DNA from: Variovorax sp. J22G73 | GTDB lineage: Bacteria; Pseudomonadota; Gammaproteobacteria; Burkholderiales; Burkholderiaceae_C | Assembly: GCF_030317035.1 (NCBI RefSeq) | Contig: NZ_JASZYK010000001.1 | Span: 806,001 to 870,000 of the forward strand | Reading direction: 5' to 3' | DNA length: 64,000 bases | Notes under the pieces: generated by a model | Databases searched by the model: none | Seen by the model: only the letters and a program-made list of their open reading frames with translations | What the model was told of the DNA's origin: nothing | Translations under genes and position numbers: made by a program | Shown here: positions 45,120 through 53,423 of the stretch, in pieces | How positions within the stretch are numbered: the first letter of the stretch is position 1 | Layout of the letters: each line of letters opens with the position of its first letter

Positions 45120-45905
45120 TCAGGCGACCTGGTCGAGGTCGAGCACCACGGGCGCGTGGTCGCTGGGCTTTTCCCACTTGCGCGGCACGCGGTCGATCAT
45201 GCAGCCCTTCACATGCGGCAGCAGCGGCTGGCTCACCAGGATGTGGTCGATGCGCAGGCCGCGGTTCTTCTGGTAGCCCAGCATGCGGTAGTCCCACCAC
45301 GAGAAGCTCTTCTCGGGCTGCTCGAACATGCGAAAGCTGTCCGTGAGGCCCAGCTCCAGCAGCGCCTTGAAGTGGGTGCGTTCCTCGGTGGTGTGGTGAA
45401 TGGTTTCCTTCAGGCCCACCGGGTCGAAGCTGTCGCGGTCTTCGGGCGTGACGTTGAAGTCGCCCAGCAGCACCAGGTTCGGGTGCGCGGCCAGTTCCTC
45501 GCGCAGCAGCGCGTGCAGCGCGTCGAGCCACTTCATCTTGTAGGCGAACTTTTCGGAGCCTGGCGCCTGGCCGTTCACGAAGTAGCAGTTCACCACGCGC
45601 AGCGGGCCCGAGGGGGTGTCGACCGTGGCCGCGATCACGCGCGACTGCTCGTCGGCGAAGCCACCGATGTTCTTCGCCACGTCGCGCATCGGCGCCAGGC
45701 TCAGGATGGCGACGCCGTTGTAGGTTTTCTGGCCGAACACCGCGGCTTCGTAGCCGGCCGACTTGAGCACCTCGAGCGGGAACTTGTCGTCGGTCATCTT
45801 GAGCTCCTGCACGCACAGCACGTCGACCGGGTTGGCAATGAGCCAGTCGAGCACGTGCTGCAGGCGTGCGGTAAGGGAGTTGACGTTCCAGGTGGCAATT
45901 TTCAT
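45120..45905 (-). CDS. xthA: Exodeoxyribonuclease III
   Basis: 261 residues, usual length. MKIATWNVNSLTARLQHVLD, VLCVQELKM, LLGDFNVTPEDRD and LRIDHILVS with the terminal SDHAPV are the AP endonuclease/EEP active-site motifs. It repairs abasic sites and trims 3' ends. The prophage begins just upstream of its start codon, so its native promoter may have been replaced. Confidence 0.95.
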   Translation of the reverse strand: MKIATWNVNSLTARLQHVLDWLIANPVDVLCVQELKMTDDKFPLEVLKSAGYEAAVFGQKTYNGVAILSLAPMRDVAKNIGGFADEQSRVIAATVDTPSGPLRVVNCYFVNGQAPGSEKFAYKMKWLDALHALLREELAAHPNLVLLGDFNVTPEDRDSFDPVGLKETIHHTTEERTHFKALLELGLTDSFRMFEQPEKSFSWWDYRMLGYQKNRGLRIDHILVSQPLLPHVKGCMIDRVPRKWEKPSDHAPVVLDLDQVA

Positions 45906-45957
45906 CGGCGGAAAATACTGTTTTAAATCAACTACTTGGGCGGTTGATGGCGCCTTT

Positions 45958-45985
45958 TAGCTACCTAGCTACCCGGCTGGCTACC
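45958..45985. repeat. Short repeats near the left prophage border
   Basis: TAGCTACC is repeated directly at 45958 and 45966, with a variant TGGCTACC at 45978. They lie in the 129-base gap between xthA and the first phage gene. Such short repeats can be arm-type or excisionase sites near an attachment site; that is only a suggestion. Confidence 0.4.
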
Positions 45986-46034
45986 CGAAATTCACGGGCT
46001 TGCGTCGGCACTTCGACTTCGCATCCTAGCCGGC

Positions 46035-46301
46035 CTACGTCGCCTCGCGCGCCCGGAGAAGTTCCGAAACACTCTCGGCCGTGATACGGCTGCCGCGCTT
46101 GCCGACCTTCACCAGCGTCAGCTGTTTGTCGCGAATCAGCCGGTACACCGTCGAGCGCGAAACATCGAGCATCTGCGCAACGCGGTTGATCTGGAACGCC
46201 GCGAAGTTTTGGTTTGACATGGTGCCAAAGTGGCTTGAAGTTGGTGCGGCGACGCTGCTGGCTGTGCGCGTTGGTGCGGTTTGGATCATGGTGGTGCTCA
46301 T
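46035..46301 (-). CDS. Helix-turn-helix DNA-binding protein (excisionase-like)
   Basis: 88 residues. After a Thr/Ala-rich N-terminal stretch, INRVAQMLDVSRSTVYRLIR and LTLVKVGKRGSRITAESV form a winged helix of the MerR/excisionase (HTH_17) type. At the left end of the prophage, an excisionase or integration regulator is the natural guess. Its ATG at 46301 overlaps the DUF4031 stop. Confidence 0.75.
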   Translation of the reverse strand: MSTTMIQTAPTRTASSVAAPTSSHFGTMSNQNFAAFQINRVAQMLDVSRSTVYRLIRDKQLTLVKVGKRGSRITAESVSELLRAREAT

Positions 46302-46666
46302 GCTGTTTCTCCCTCGGAAATTGCGGGGCTGCCAGCGGCAGCGGCCCGAAGCTTTTGTGATTCGGCGAACAGGCCGGCCCACGGGTCGGTCGGCTTGCCC
46401 AAGTGCCCGTAGAGCCGGCGTCGCGAGTTCATTGCGCCGGCCTGGCGCCATGTGATTTCGATGGCACCGAGTGCGACCGCCTGGGCGCGCTTGCTCAGCG
46501 CAATGTCGTAGTGGCTGCCGCTGGTCTTCTCCGGGCTCTGCCACCAGCGGCGCGCGACGCCGATGCGGCCGGCCATGGCGTGCAGCTCGTTGTCGGTGTC
46601 GGCCAGCATGTGGCACATCACCAAGCGGCCGAACCTGGCCTTCATGTCGTCGACGTACACCGTCAT
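46298..46666 (-). CDS. DUF4031 family phage protein
   Basis: 122 residues. MTVYVDDMKARFGRLVMCHM and ADTDNELHAMAGRIGVARRW are the DUF4031 signature. Function of the family is unknown; it is common in phages and prophages. Its start overlaps the stop of the ASCH-like gene (ATGA), which fixes the start at 46666 rather than further upstream. Confidence 0.8.
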   Translation of the reverse strand: MTVYVDDMKARFGRLVMCHMLADTDNELHAMAGRIGVARRWWQSPEKTSGSHYDIALSKRAQAVALGAIEITWRQAGAMNSRRRLYGHLGKPTDPWAGLFAESQKLRAAAAGSPAISEGETA

Positions 46667-47274
46667 CGGGCGGCCCTGAACTCGACCACCCAGACCCATG
46701 GATTGGCGGCCCAGCTGTCGGGGCCGTTGATCTGGTCCCAAAGGCTGCGATAGCTCAGAACCGGAGCCGTGTCCTTGCCCTCAGGGAACCAGTAGCCGTC
46801 GCGGCCGTAGTTGCGCCAAGGGCCATGTGCGGACTGGCCTTCGATTCCCTCTGCCTTGGCATCGCTCGCGCTGATGTCCTGCAGGCGCTCGACGCGCACG
46901 CCGGTCACTTCGAGGTCGATGCGGCTGTACTTCCGCGGCATGTGGATGCTGGGGCGGCCCTTGCCCGTCTGGATCGTGCCGTCCGCCGAGTAGTGAACCG
47001 AGGCCGTCGTGAGTTTGCGCGGCGCCACATCGTCGAGGAATGCGTGCGTCGCCCAAGCTTCGCGCACCCACAGCCGGTCGCCGGGCTGGCCATAAGGCGT
47101 GGTGAGGTCGGAGCGGTGCATCTTGTGGCCGCCGGTGTTGACCATGGTGCCGGCCGCCAGGTCGAGCCAGCGGTAGCCGCGCGGAGGCTTCACCATGCGC
47201 CGCGTCTGCGTCTTCGTGCCGTCGAGCAGCGCGCGCACCATGGGCGCGGAGAAGAGGATGGGGCGCTCTTTCAT
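46663..47274 (-). CDS. ASCH-like phage protein
   Basis: 203 residues starting MKERPILFSAPMVRALLDGT. The KTQTRRMVKPP segment and GDRLWVREAW are typical of phage ASCH-domain proteins (often misnamed morphogenetic protein), a PUA-like fold thought to bind RNA or modified nucleic acid. It overlaps the downstream and upstream genes by four bases each. Specific role unknown. Confidence 0.8.
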   Translation of the reverse strand: MKERPILFSAPMVRALLDGTKTQTRRMVKPPRGYRWLDLAAGTMVNTGGHKMHRSDLTTPYGQPGDRLWVREAWATHAFLDDVAPRKLTTASVHYSADGTIQTGKGRPSIHMPRKYSRIDLEVTGVRVERLQDISASDAKAEGIEGQSAHGPWRNYGRDGYWFPEGKDTAPVLSYRSLWDQINGPDSWAANPWVWVVEFRAAR

Positions 47275-48257
47275 TGGGGCGCCTCGTTCCATTCGAGGCC
47301 GTCGAGCAGGCGGCCGGCGGCCTTCTTGCCCACGCGCTCCATTAGGGCCTCGCACATGGCGTGCGTGCCTTCGCACGGTCGCGCAATACCTGATGGGCTC
47401 ACTGCGCGGGCGTGCAGTGGGGCCAGCCCAGCCTCTGCCCACTCTCCCCACTGCTTGAACAGGAACGGCACGCCAGCGTTTGCGCACTGGTCGCGAAGGC
47501 TGCGTGCCCAGTCGGGATGCATCGGGCGTGCGCTGGAGCCACTCTCGCCGCCGACGATCACCCAATCGATCTTGTTGACTGCCTCTGGGCGGCAGCCAAC
47601 GCGCCCGTTCCCGAGCGATATCCAACGCAGGCCAACGAGCGGTTTCAGGCAAATGCCGCCCTTGGGATCCGGGATGTCGGAGATGTTGACGGCGCCCAGC
47701 AGCGGCTCCATCGACAGAAAGCGAACCCGCGCCGGCACGGCAAGCAGCTTCGGGATGTCGCGGTCTGCCTCCGCCTGGTTGACGACGGTTGCGCCAAGCC
47801 ACACGTTGTCAGGCAGCGGCACCGGCCATCCTGCGTCGTTCAGCCTCGCCTTCACGTTGCCGATGCGTTTCGTCAACAGCAGCCAGTCGAGCTTTGGCGT
47901 GGCGGCGATGAGGTCGAACAGGTCGTGCAACCACGCGAGTGGCACCGCGTTGTCGAACACGTCGGCCAGGCTGGCGCAGAACACGCGTTGGCGCCGGCCG
48001 TGCTGAGCATAGAACGCCTCCGCCTGCCCGTTCCAACGCTTCGGAAGCGCCCAGTTCGACTGGCTGGTGCGATGGCGCGGGGCGTGCGCGCCCCAGGTCT
48101 CGATGCCCTTGCCCCGCAGCACGCGCACGGGGGTGCTTACTGCCGCGTAGCAGCCGTCGCAACCGCCGCCGCCGCTGGCTTCCTGGGAGACTTTTGTGCA
48201 GCCGATCCATGGGTTGAATGTGTGGTCGGTCCATTCGATCTTGCTGTCAGCTGCCAT
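47271..48257 (-). CDS. Phage Gp37/Gp68 family protein (DUF5131)
   Basis: 328 residues. SKIEWTDHTFNPWIGCTKVS and GGCDGCYA give a Cys cluster (GC-x14-C-x2-C) like that of the DUF5131/Gp37-Gp68 family, which resembles radical-SAM enzymes. IDWVIVGGESGSSARPM and PFLFKQWGEW are other family marks. The usual Cys spacing is shorter; here a Gly-rich insertion (QEASGGGG) lies between the cysteines. Activity unproven; a role in nucleic acid modification is a guess. Confidence 0.85.
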   Translation of the reverse strand: MAADSKIEWTDHTFNPWIGCTKVSQEASGGGGCDGCYAAVSTPVRVLRGKGIETWGAHAPRHRTSQSNWALPKRWNGQAEAFYAQHGRRQRVFCASLADVFDNAVPLAWLHDLFDLIAATPKLDWLLLTKRIGNVKARLNDAGWPVPLPDNVWLGATVVNQAEADRDIPKLLAVPARVRFLSMEPLLGAVNISDIPDPKGGICLKPLVGLRWISLGNGRVGCRPEAVNKIDWVIVGGESGSSARPMHPDWARSLRDQCANAGVPFLFKQWGEWAEAGLAPLHARAVSPSGIARPCEGTHAMCEALMERVGKKAAGRLLDGLEWNEAPQ

Positions 48258-48444
48258 GGCGCGACTCCCGGATGTCGAACACCATGTCGTAGGAGCCCAT
48301 CGCCGGCGGCATGCGCGACTCGAGCTGGATCGTGACCACCAGGCCGCGGGCCCGCGCCGCGTCGACCAGCAGCTGGGCCGCCATCTGCACGGCCTGGATC
48401 TCGTGCGCGCGCTCGCGCTCGGGAGAGGTGTCGAGGAGGTTCAA
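48247..48444 (-). CDS. Small phage protein of unknown function
   Basis: 65 residues, MNLLDTSPERERAHEIQAVQ start, ending VFDIRESRHGS. One helix and a short strand region (GLVVTIQLES) are predicted by eye. No family recognised. Its end overlaps the DUF5131 start by 11 bases, in keeping with the tight packing of this operon. Confidence 0.6.
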   Translation of the reverse strand: MNLLDTSPERERAHEIQAVQMAAQLLVDAARARGLVVTIQLESRMPPAMGSYDMVFDIRESRHGS

Positions 48445-48476
48445 AATGTGCGCTCCAGAAAAAGAGGGAACATGAG

Positions 48477-48716
48477 ATGGCCAAGCCGACCCGCACTGCC
48501 AAGCAGCTGCAGCAGATGCTGATTCAGCGCATCGAAGCCTTGCCGGGCCTTCGAGGCCAACAGACGGACGTGCACCGAGGCGGGGTGATCGGTGTTCCGT
48601 CCGAGGAAGGCGGTCCGAACTGGACTGTCCGCGTCGTCACAGACCGAGGCACGCACCGCGCCGACATCGCGCAGATCATCCGCACGCTGCAGGGGCAGTT
48701 CGATCTTGAGGATTGA
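48477..48716 (+). CDS. Lone plus-strand small gene inside the leftward operon
   Basis: 79 residues, MAKPTRTAKQLQQMLIQRIE start, with WTVRVVTDRGTHRADIAQII later; reads as a compact helix-strand-helix protein. AAGAGGGAA lies 9-17 bases upstream. It lies between and opposite to the two minus-strand genes at 48247 and 48719, with 32 and 2 bases to either side. No family recognised. Independent orientation suggests a moron-type gene or a gene expressed in lysogeny. Confidence 0.65.
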   Translation: MAKPTRTAKQLQQMLIQRIEALPGLRGQQTDVHRGGVIGVPSEEGGPNWTVRVVTDRGTHRADIAQIIRTLQGQFDLED

Positions 48717-48718
48717 GG

Positions 48719-49246
48719 TCATGAGCTTTGCTTTCCAGCTCGAGCTTGTTGCCACTCGGCACCAGCGGCAAAGGCTTCACGCAAGGCCCAGCCGTGCCAG
48801 AGCGGGGCAGTGCCGCTGCAGCTATCTGCAAGTCGCACTGCGCCCTCGACGTGCCGGTAGGCCGCATCGGTGATCGCCCATTCTTTGCCGTCGGGCCCGC
48901 GCTCGTGCGGCGCATGCTGCCCAGTATTCCAGCGGGCCACGGTGCGCTCCGACACCGGCAGCAGTTCGTGCAGATGGCGGCAGTTGCGGATGTCGCTCCC
49001 CTTGTAGACGACGTGCACGAGCACTCGGTGGTTGAACGGGTCGTGCGGCTTCTGAAGGGACGGCCACACCTCGTAGTCGACGACCACGCACAGGTGCTCG
49101 TCGTCGTCGCGACCGTGCAGGATCGCCACCTCTGCGCCCAGTGCCGGCAGGCCCGTACCCCAAGGCTTCTGACGGCGCGCGTATTCCGCGGGCGTCTCGC
49201 CGACCAGTTTGTCGGCTGGCAGGCCCATCGGTGCGCGGCGGCTCAT
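48719..49246 (-). CDS. Phage protein of unknown function
   Basis: 175 residues from MSRRAPMGLPADKLVGETPA. The middle (HLCVVVDYEVWPSLQKPHDP and VHVVYKGSDIRNCRHLHEL) looks folded and acidic/aromatic; the end is Ala-rich. No domain recognised. Start overlaps the upstream gene stop by four bases, which supports it. Confidence 0.65.
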   Translation of the reverse strand: MSRRAPMGLPADKLVGETPAEYARRQKPWGTGLPALGAEVAILHGRDDDEHLCVVVDYEVWPSLQKPHDPFNHRVLVHVVYKGSDIRNCRHLHELLPVSERTVARWNTGQHAPHERGPDGKEWAITDAAYRHVEGAVRLADSCSGTAPLWHGWALREAFAAGAEWQQARAGKQSS

Positions 49247-49872
49247 CGCTTCACCGCCTTCCGCATGTGGTCGATGACCTCGCGGCAGCACTGGAGTGCC
49301 ATCGCCGCGTCGGTCATGTCGTCGTCCGGGTCGCCAGGGAAGTAGCTACGAACCACGTCGCGCGCCTTCATCAGGGGCGGCATGGGCACGGCGCCCAGGT
49401 TCACGGTCGAACCGTCAGCGCGCACGCCCATGAGCGTGCAGGTGTCGCCGTCGGCGAAGTCCGCCGCTATCGTTGCTGCATCCGCCGCCCCGGTTTGAGG
49501 CTGCTCGCGTTCCTGCTGAGCCAATCCACCGGGCAGAAAGGCGCGCAGTGCGGTCTGCAGCGCCTCGCGCGCCCGCGGCATGGAGTCGTCGCCCACGAAG
49601 GCATAGCTGTGCGCGTAGTCGTCGGCCAGCTTCATCACGACGGCCAGCTGTGCGACCGGGCCCGGCCGTCCTTTGTCGGCCAGGTCGTCGTCCACCTCAG
49701 TCGTGCCGAGATATGCAGACCCTTCCCCCGGGTCGTCGGTAAGCCATGCGTACAGGCCGGCCGGCAGTCCGGGCGACTCGCGCGCGATAGTGACTTCGGC
49801 ATCGTGGCCGCCGAAGAATGCCAGCAGCTGCTCGGCCTGGCGCAGGGTGATGGTGATGGATTGGGGGGTCAT
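49243..49872 (-). CDS. Phage protein of unknown function
   Basis: 209 residues. N-terminal half ITITLRQAEQLLAFFGGHDA with YLGTTEVDDDLADKG is strand-rich; a linker with Gln/Glu leads to a C-terminal helix (DAAMALQCCREVIDHMRKA). No family recognised. Overlaps both neighbours by four bases, as expected in this coupled operon. Confidence 0.65.
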   Translation of the reverse strand: MTPQSITITLRQAEQLLAFFGGHDAEVTIARESPGLPAGLYAWLTDDPGEGSAYLGTTEVDDDLADKGRPGPVAQLAVVMKLADDYAHSYAFVGDDSMPRAREALQTALRAFLPGGLAQQEREQPQTGAADAATIAADFADGDTCTLMGVRADGSTVNLGAVPMPPLMKARDVVRSYFPGDPDDDMTDAAMALQCCREVIDHMRKAVKR

Positions 49873-50312
49873 GCCCGTTGTCCTTGTTCTGCCGCGACCT
49901 GGCGGCGCATGCGTGCGAGCGAGGCGGTCATCGCCAGTCGCATCTGTTGAGGGGTGCTCTTGCGCACCATTTCTTCGTAGAGGTCGAGGCCGGCGACCAT
50001 CGCCGCGAGCCCGGGCCCGTCGAAGCCGTAGCGGCCATGGCGACCGCGAATGTCATCGCACCGGATGAGCGCGTCTTGCGCTGCCAGCATCGCGTCGACG
50101 CAAGCCGGCGCGATCTGCTCGGCGCGCAGCAAGCCCACGTTGATGGCGGCAGCTAGCCGGTCGAACAGGTCGTCGTCAGTGCTGCCTGCCTGCAGGTCCT
50201 TAAAGGCGCTGTGCAGCTTCGTCATGATGTCGTCAGCCACGGGCTCCGCCATCTGCTGGCGCGCGGCCAGCACGCCAATCCACGCGGTGTGATCCTTGAG
50301 GGTGCGCTTCAT
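49869..50312 (-). CDS. Phage protein of unknown function
   Basis: 147 residues from MKRTLKDHTAWIGVLAARQQ; almost entirely helical with many Ala, Leu and Met, including IAPACVDAMLAAQDALIRCD. No family recognised. The start is set by the four-base overlap with the membrane protein gene upstream. Confidence 0.62.
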   Translation of the reverse strand: MKRTLKDHTAWIGVLAARQQMAEPVADDIMTKLHSAFKDLQAGSTDDDLFDRLAAAINVGLLRAEQIAPACVDAMLAAQDALIRCDDIRGRHGRYGFDGPGLAAMVAGLDLYEEMVRKSTPQQMRLAMTASLARMRRQVAAEQGQRA

Positions 50313-50539
50313 GCTGCTGGCGCCTTCTTGAACTTCAACCCGTTGAACCAGCGGCGCAGGATGTAGCTGCGGACCAAGCTGATTACGGTGAACCACGCGC
50401 CGATGGCCAGGTTGCTGGAGAGCGGCACGTGGATGCCGAACAGGGGGAACACGAGAAGCTGCGAAACGAGGGCGACCAGGTAGCCCACCAGCACGTTTGC
50501 AGCGGCCTCGACGAGCGATTGGGTGCGCGTCTGGTTCAT
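50309..50539 (-). CDS. DUF7220-like small phage membrane protein
   Basis: 76 residues. MNQTRTQSLVEAAANVLVGY then a second hydrophobic stretch (LLVFPLFGIHVPLSSNLAIG) and RSYILRRWFN match small two-helix phage membrane proteins seen with this pattern (DUF7220-like). Inner membrane expected. Function unknown. Overlaps the methylase gene by four bases. Confidence 0.7.
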   Translation of the reverse strand: MNQTRTQSLVEAAANVLVGYLVALVSQLLVFPLFGIHVPLSSNLAIGAWFTVISLVRSYILRRWFNGLKFKKAPAA

Positions 50540-51408
50540 TGCGCGCCGTCTGCGAAGAGCCCGCCGCGCGCGCGGTGGAGCGCGATGGAGCAAGCAGGGT
50601 TCAGCCACACGACCTCAGTGCGCATGCGCGCGCCGTCGGCGAACGAGGGGCGCTCGAAGCGCTCCCAGTCGTGAAAGAGCTGCTCATACAGCGCGCACGG
50701 GTAGCCAGAAAGCACCACCATGCCCTCAAGGCTGCGAGCCACCAGTGCGAACGCGCGGTGGGCGTCGTCGTCCATCTCGTGTCGGTAGGCCTTGCCGGAG
50801 GCGCGCCCCGCAGTGGCGGTGCCGCGGACCTTTCCTGACCTCGTGCTGTGCACGTAGGGCGGATCGAAGTAATGCAGCGTGGTGGCGCTGTCATGGTGGG
50901 TGGCCACAGCCATCGCATCACGGTTCTCGATGACCACGCCGCGCAGCCGCTCGATAAGAGCCGGCACTGCGTCGGATAGGTTGGCCCAATCGTGCGCCGG
51001 CGTGGTGCCGCTGCGATTGCTGTTGGCGCGAAAGCCGCTGCGCTCGCCTGTGGCTGCAGCTGAACCGAAGCCCATGAACGATCGCGCGATGCTGCGACGC
51101 GCTTGCTCCAGCGCGTCCTCGGCGCCCTCGTAGGCGCCTTCGAACTCATCGCGTGCAAACGGCGTCAGCGCGAGCAGCTCCTGCAGTTCGGGCCCGCGGT
51201 CGCGCAGCATGCGAAAAACGTTGACAACCTCACCGTCGAGGTCGTTGTAAATCTCGCCGTACACGCGCGGTTTGCGTAGCAGCACGGATGCGCCGCCACC
51301 GAAGGCCTCGACGTAGACGCGGTGAGGGGGAAAGAACTGCTGCAGCCAAGGGGCGAGCTTCCACTTGCCTCCGTGGTAACGCAGCGCGGGGCGGGTGACC
51401 TCGATCAT
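50536..51408 (-). CDS. dam: Phage DNA adenine methylase (Dam/D12 class)
   Basis: 290 residues. LRYHGGKWKLAPWL is the motif X region, VEAFGGGASVLLRKP motif I, and YFDPPYVHST motif IV (DPPY), the order of D12-class N6-adenine methyltransferases. Target probably GATC or a related site; could protect phage DNA from host restriction or control packaging. Start ATG at 51408 overlaps the upstream gene. Confidence 0.9.
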   Translation of the reverse strand: MIEVTRPALRYHGGKWKLAPWLQQFFPPHRVYVEAFGGGASVLLRKPRVYGEIYNDLDGEVVNVFRMLRDRGPELQELLALTPFARDEFEGAYEGAEDALEQARRSIARSFMGFGSAAATGERSGFRANSNRSGTTPAHDWANLSDAVPALIERLRGVVIENRDAMAVATHHDSATTLHYFDPPYVHSTRSGKVRGTATAGRASGKAYRHEMDDDAHRAFALVARSLEGMVVLSGYPCALYEQLFHDWERFERPSFADGARMRTEVVWLNPACSIALHRARGGLFADGAQ

Positions 51409-51878
51409 GCGGCGTGTTCCTTGGCGGTGCCGGCGTGCGCTGGCGCGACTTCGCCGGAGCGGTAGTGCAGCCGGTTGCCCATGCGACTGGGCAAGGCGAA
51501 GGCATCCATGGCGCCCGGGCGGCCGTCGTAGGGCTGAAGTTCGGCGCCGGTGTAGAGCCCGCGCGTCGTGAGATGCGCGGTGCGCGCGGCAGCAACCACA
51601 GGCACGCTGGTGCCGGTCGTGATGCGATGCCGAAAGCCCGCGTCGTAGGCCTGCAGCCGGTCGCGGCCGGTGGTGCTGATGGTGTAAAGCGTGGTGCGCG
51701 TGCGGTCGGGGCGGCGCGCGCCCTGGCGCATCACCAGGCCGACGGCGTGCAGCTGGTCGAGTTGCTCGGCCACCGCGTGCCCGTGGGCCTTGGCAATGGT
51801 CGAGGGCTCGCACAGGTCGGCGAGGGCAACCGTGCGCAGCACGGCCGCCAGTTCTTCGGTGAGGACGGACGGCGTCAT
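51405..51878 (-). CDS. Winged-helix-like phage protein of unknown function
   Basis: 157 residues. The N-terminal part (LCEPSTIAKAHGHAVAEQLD, LHAVGLVMRQGARRPDRTRT) reads as a winged helix with a basic wing, so DNA binding is likely. The C-terminal 60 residues are less ordered. It overlaps the dam start by four bases and begins two bases after the kinase gene stop. Confidence 0.6.
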   Translation of the reverse strand: MTPSVLTEELAAVLRTVALADLCEPSTIAKAHGHAVAEQLDQLHAVGLVMRQGARRPDRTRTTLYTISTTGRDRLQAYDAGFRHRITTGTSVPVVAAARTAHLTTRGLYTGAELQPYDGRPGAMDAFALPSRMGNRLHYRSGEVAPAHAGTAKEHAA

Positions 51879-51880
51879 GG

Positions 51881-52573
51881 TTATGCGCTCACGGTCAGCT
51901 TCACGTGCGCGGGGTCGAGGCTGCATTCGCGCGCCACGAACTCGGTGAGCACCACGCCCTGCAGGTGGCGCACGTCGTGGCTGTTGGCGATCACCGCTTC
52001 GGGCTTGAAGCGGCTGCCGTCGGTCGCGCTGATGTGCGCGCCCTCTGCGCTGCCGTTGGAGCCCGGGCGGGTGACCTGCCAGAGCTTGCCGCCGGCGGCG
52101 CGCAGCATGTCGGCCTCGTTGTCGAAGCGCACGTCGGTGATGACGAAGCGGGTTTCGCCGTCGCGCTGGTACGCCACCAGGCGCGAAGCCATCAGGCGCG
52201 TCCAGTAGCGGTCGTGCTGCGCGCGGCGGTATTCGGTGCCCCACCATTGCAGGATCTGCCGCGGCGTGCGCGGCTCGTCGAGCCACTCGTTGCTGAGCGG
52301 CGTGCGATGGTCGGGCGCAGCCACGCTGAGCGACAGCACCACGGCGGCGAGAAAGTCGCGCGGCGCGCGGCGCATGCACAGCGAGAGAGCGGGGCGGTGC
52401 TTGATGGCCGGGTCCGCCAGGTCGCTCAGCAACACGCCGAAGCCCTCGGCCACTTCGGCGCGCAGCGCGTCGGCGAAGGCGAGCTTTCGGAAGCGCGCGT
52501 GCGCCACCAGCAGGTCAGCCACTGTGTCTTTGCCGGCGCCTGCGAAGCCGGTGAGGCCGAGGATGTGCTGCAT
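51881..52573 (-). CDS. Deoxynucleoside monophosphate kinase
   Basis: 230 residues. P-loop GFAGAGKDTVADLL at residues 7-20, lid/Asp region RTPRQILQWWGTEYRR, and FVITDVRFDNEADML are those of phage dNMP kinases (T4 gene 1 class and relatives). It would turn dNMPs (possibly modified ones) into dNDPs for phage DNA synthesis. I set the start at Met 52573; the frame upstream overlaps DUF2303. Confidence 0.88.
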   Translation of the reverse strand: MQHILGLTGFAGAGKDTVADLLVAHARFRKLAFADALRAEVAEGFGVLLSDLADPAIKHRPALSLCMRRAPRDFLAAVVLSLSVAAPDHRTPLSNEWLDEPRTPRQILQWWGTEYRRAQHDRYWTRLMASRLVAYQRDGETRFVITDVRFDNEADMLRAAGGKLWQVTRPGSNGSAEGAHISATDGSRFKPEAVIANSHDVRHLQGVVLTEFVARECSLDPAHVKLTVSA

Positions 52574-52577
52574 CGCG

Positions 52578-53420
52578 TCAGGCCTTCCCGATGAGGACCG
52601 TATAGCCCAGCAGCTCGCCCTCGGCGCCGCCGTCGATCTTCGCGTCGCGCACCTGCTGGATGTAGTCGCCGAAGGCGTCATCGATGGCGTTCTCGTGGCG
52701 CTCCAGCTCGTAGAAGAACTTCACGGCGCCGCTGTGGAGGCGGTACTTCAGCCGGGCCGTCAGCTTGTAGCCTGCGCCGTTCTTGAACAGGCGCAGGCCC
52801 AGCGTGAAGGTCTTCGGAATCGCCAGCGCGCCGTCGGCGCCCGCAGTCGCGTTGATCGACTCGTTGTAGGTCAGCTGCGTCTGGCCGTCCTGCAGGCGCT
52901 TTGCGCTGGAAAAGTTGATGCCCGTCGACGCGGCAATGGTGGTGGCCACGGTCAGGAGCTTCTGCGCGTCTTCGCCCTGCAGGTCCGCCATGTTGTCTTC
53001 GATGAACTCGGCGAACTCGGTCTGCCCGAACACATGGCCGTTCTTCTCGATCCAGCGCTTTGCCTCGGGCGTGAGCAGGGCCGCGAACACCGCGCGGTGG
53101 TCGCGCCAGCCCGGGCCGGCCTTCGCGTCGTTGAACACCGCGGTGATGGTGCGTGCGTCGGGGTCGGCGTACACGTAGCCGCAGGGCTGGCAGCCCTGGT
53201 CCTTCATGTAGACCAGCAGGCTCGGCAGGTCGCCCAGGCTTACCGTGCCGCGCTTGCGGTCCGGCGCGTTCTGCGCGAGTTCGATGGCCTTGGTGATGTC
53301 GCTCACCTGGTAGTTCGGCGGGACCACGAGGTGCGTGGTATCGCCTACATGCTTGACGACGTCCGCAGCAGCGGTGAGGTCGCGCACGAGTTGTGCGGTA
53401 GGCGCGTTGATGGCGTCCAT
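52578..53420 (-). CDS. YfdQ family protein (DUF2303)
   Basis: 280 residues. HLVVPPNYQVSDITKAIELA near the start, DHRAVFAALLTPEAKRWIEK and FAEFIEDNMADL in the middle match the YfdQ/DUF2303 family, found in many prophages next to recombination or replication genes. Function unknown. It follows the gene at 53424 by three bases. Confidence 0.85.
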   Translation of the reverse strand: MDAINAPTAQLVRDLTAAADVVKHVGDTTHLVVPPNYQVSDITKAIELAQNAPDRKRGTVSLGDLPSLLVYMKDQGCQPCGYVYADPDARTITAVFNDAKAGPGWRDHRAVFAALLTPEAKRWIEKNGHVFGQTEFAEFIEDNMADLQGEDAQKLLTVATTIAASTGINFSSAKRLQDGQTQLTYNESINATAGADGALAIPKTFTLGLRLFKNGAGYKLTARLKYRLHSGAVKFFYELERHENAIDDAFGDYIQQVRDAKIDGGAEGELLGYTVLIGKA

Positions 53421-53423
53421 GGA

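Noticed and set aside
45906..45950. LexA box upstream of xthA (ACTGTTTTAAATCAACT)
   Set aside because: Only the left half CTGT is present; the right half does not match ACAG.
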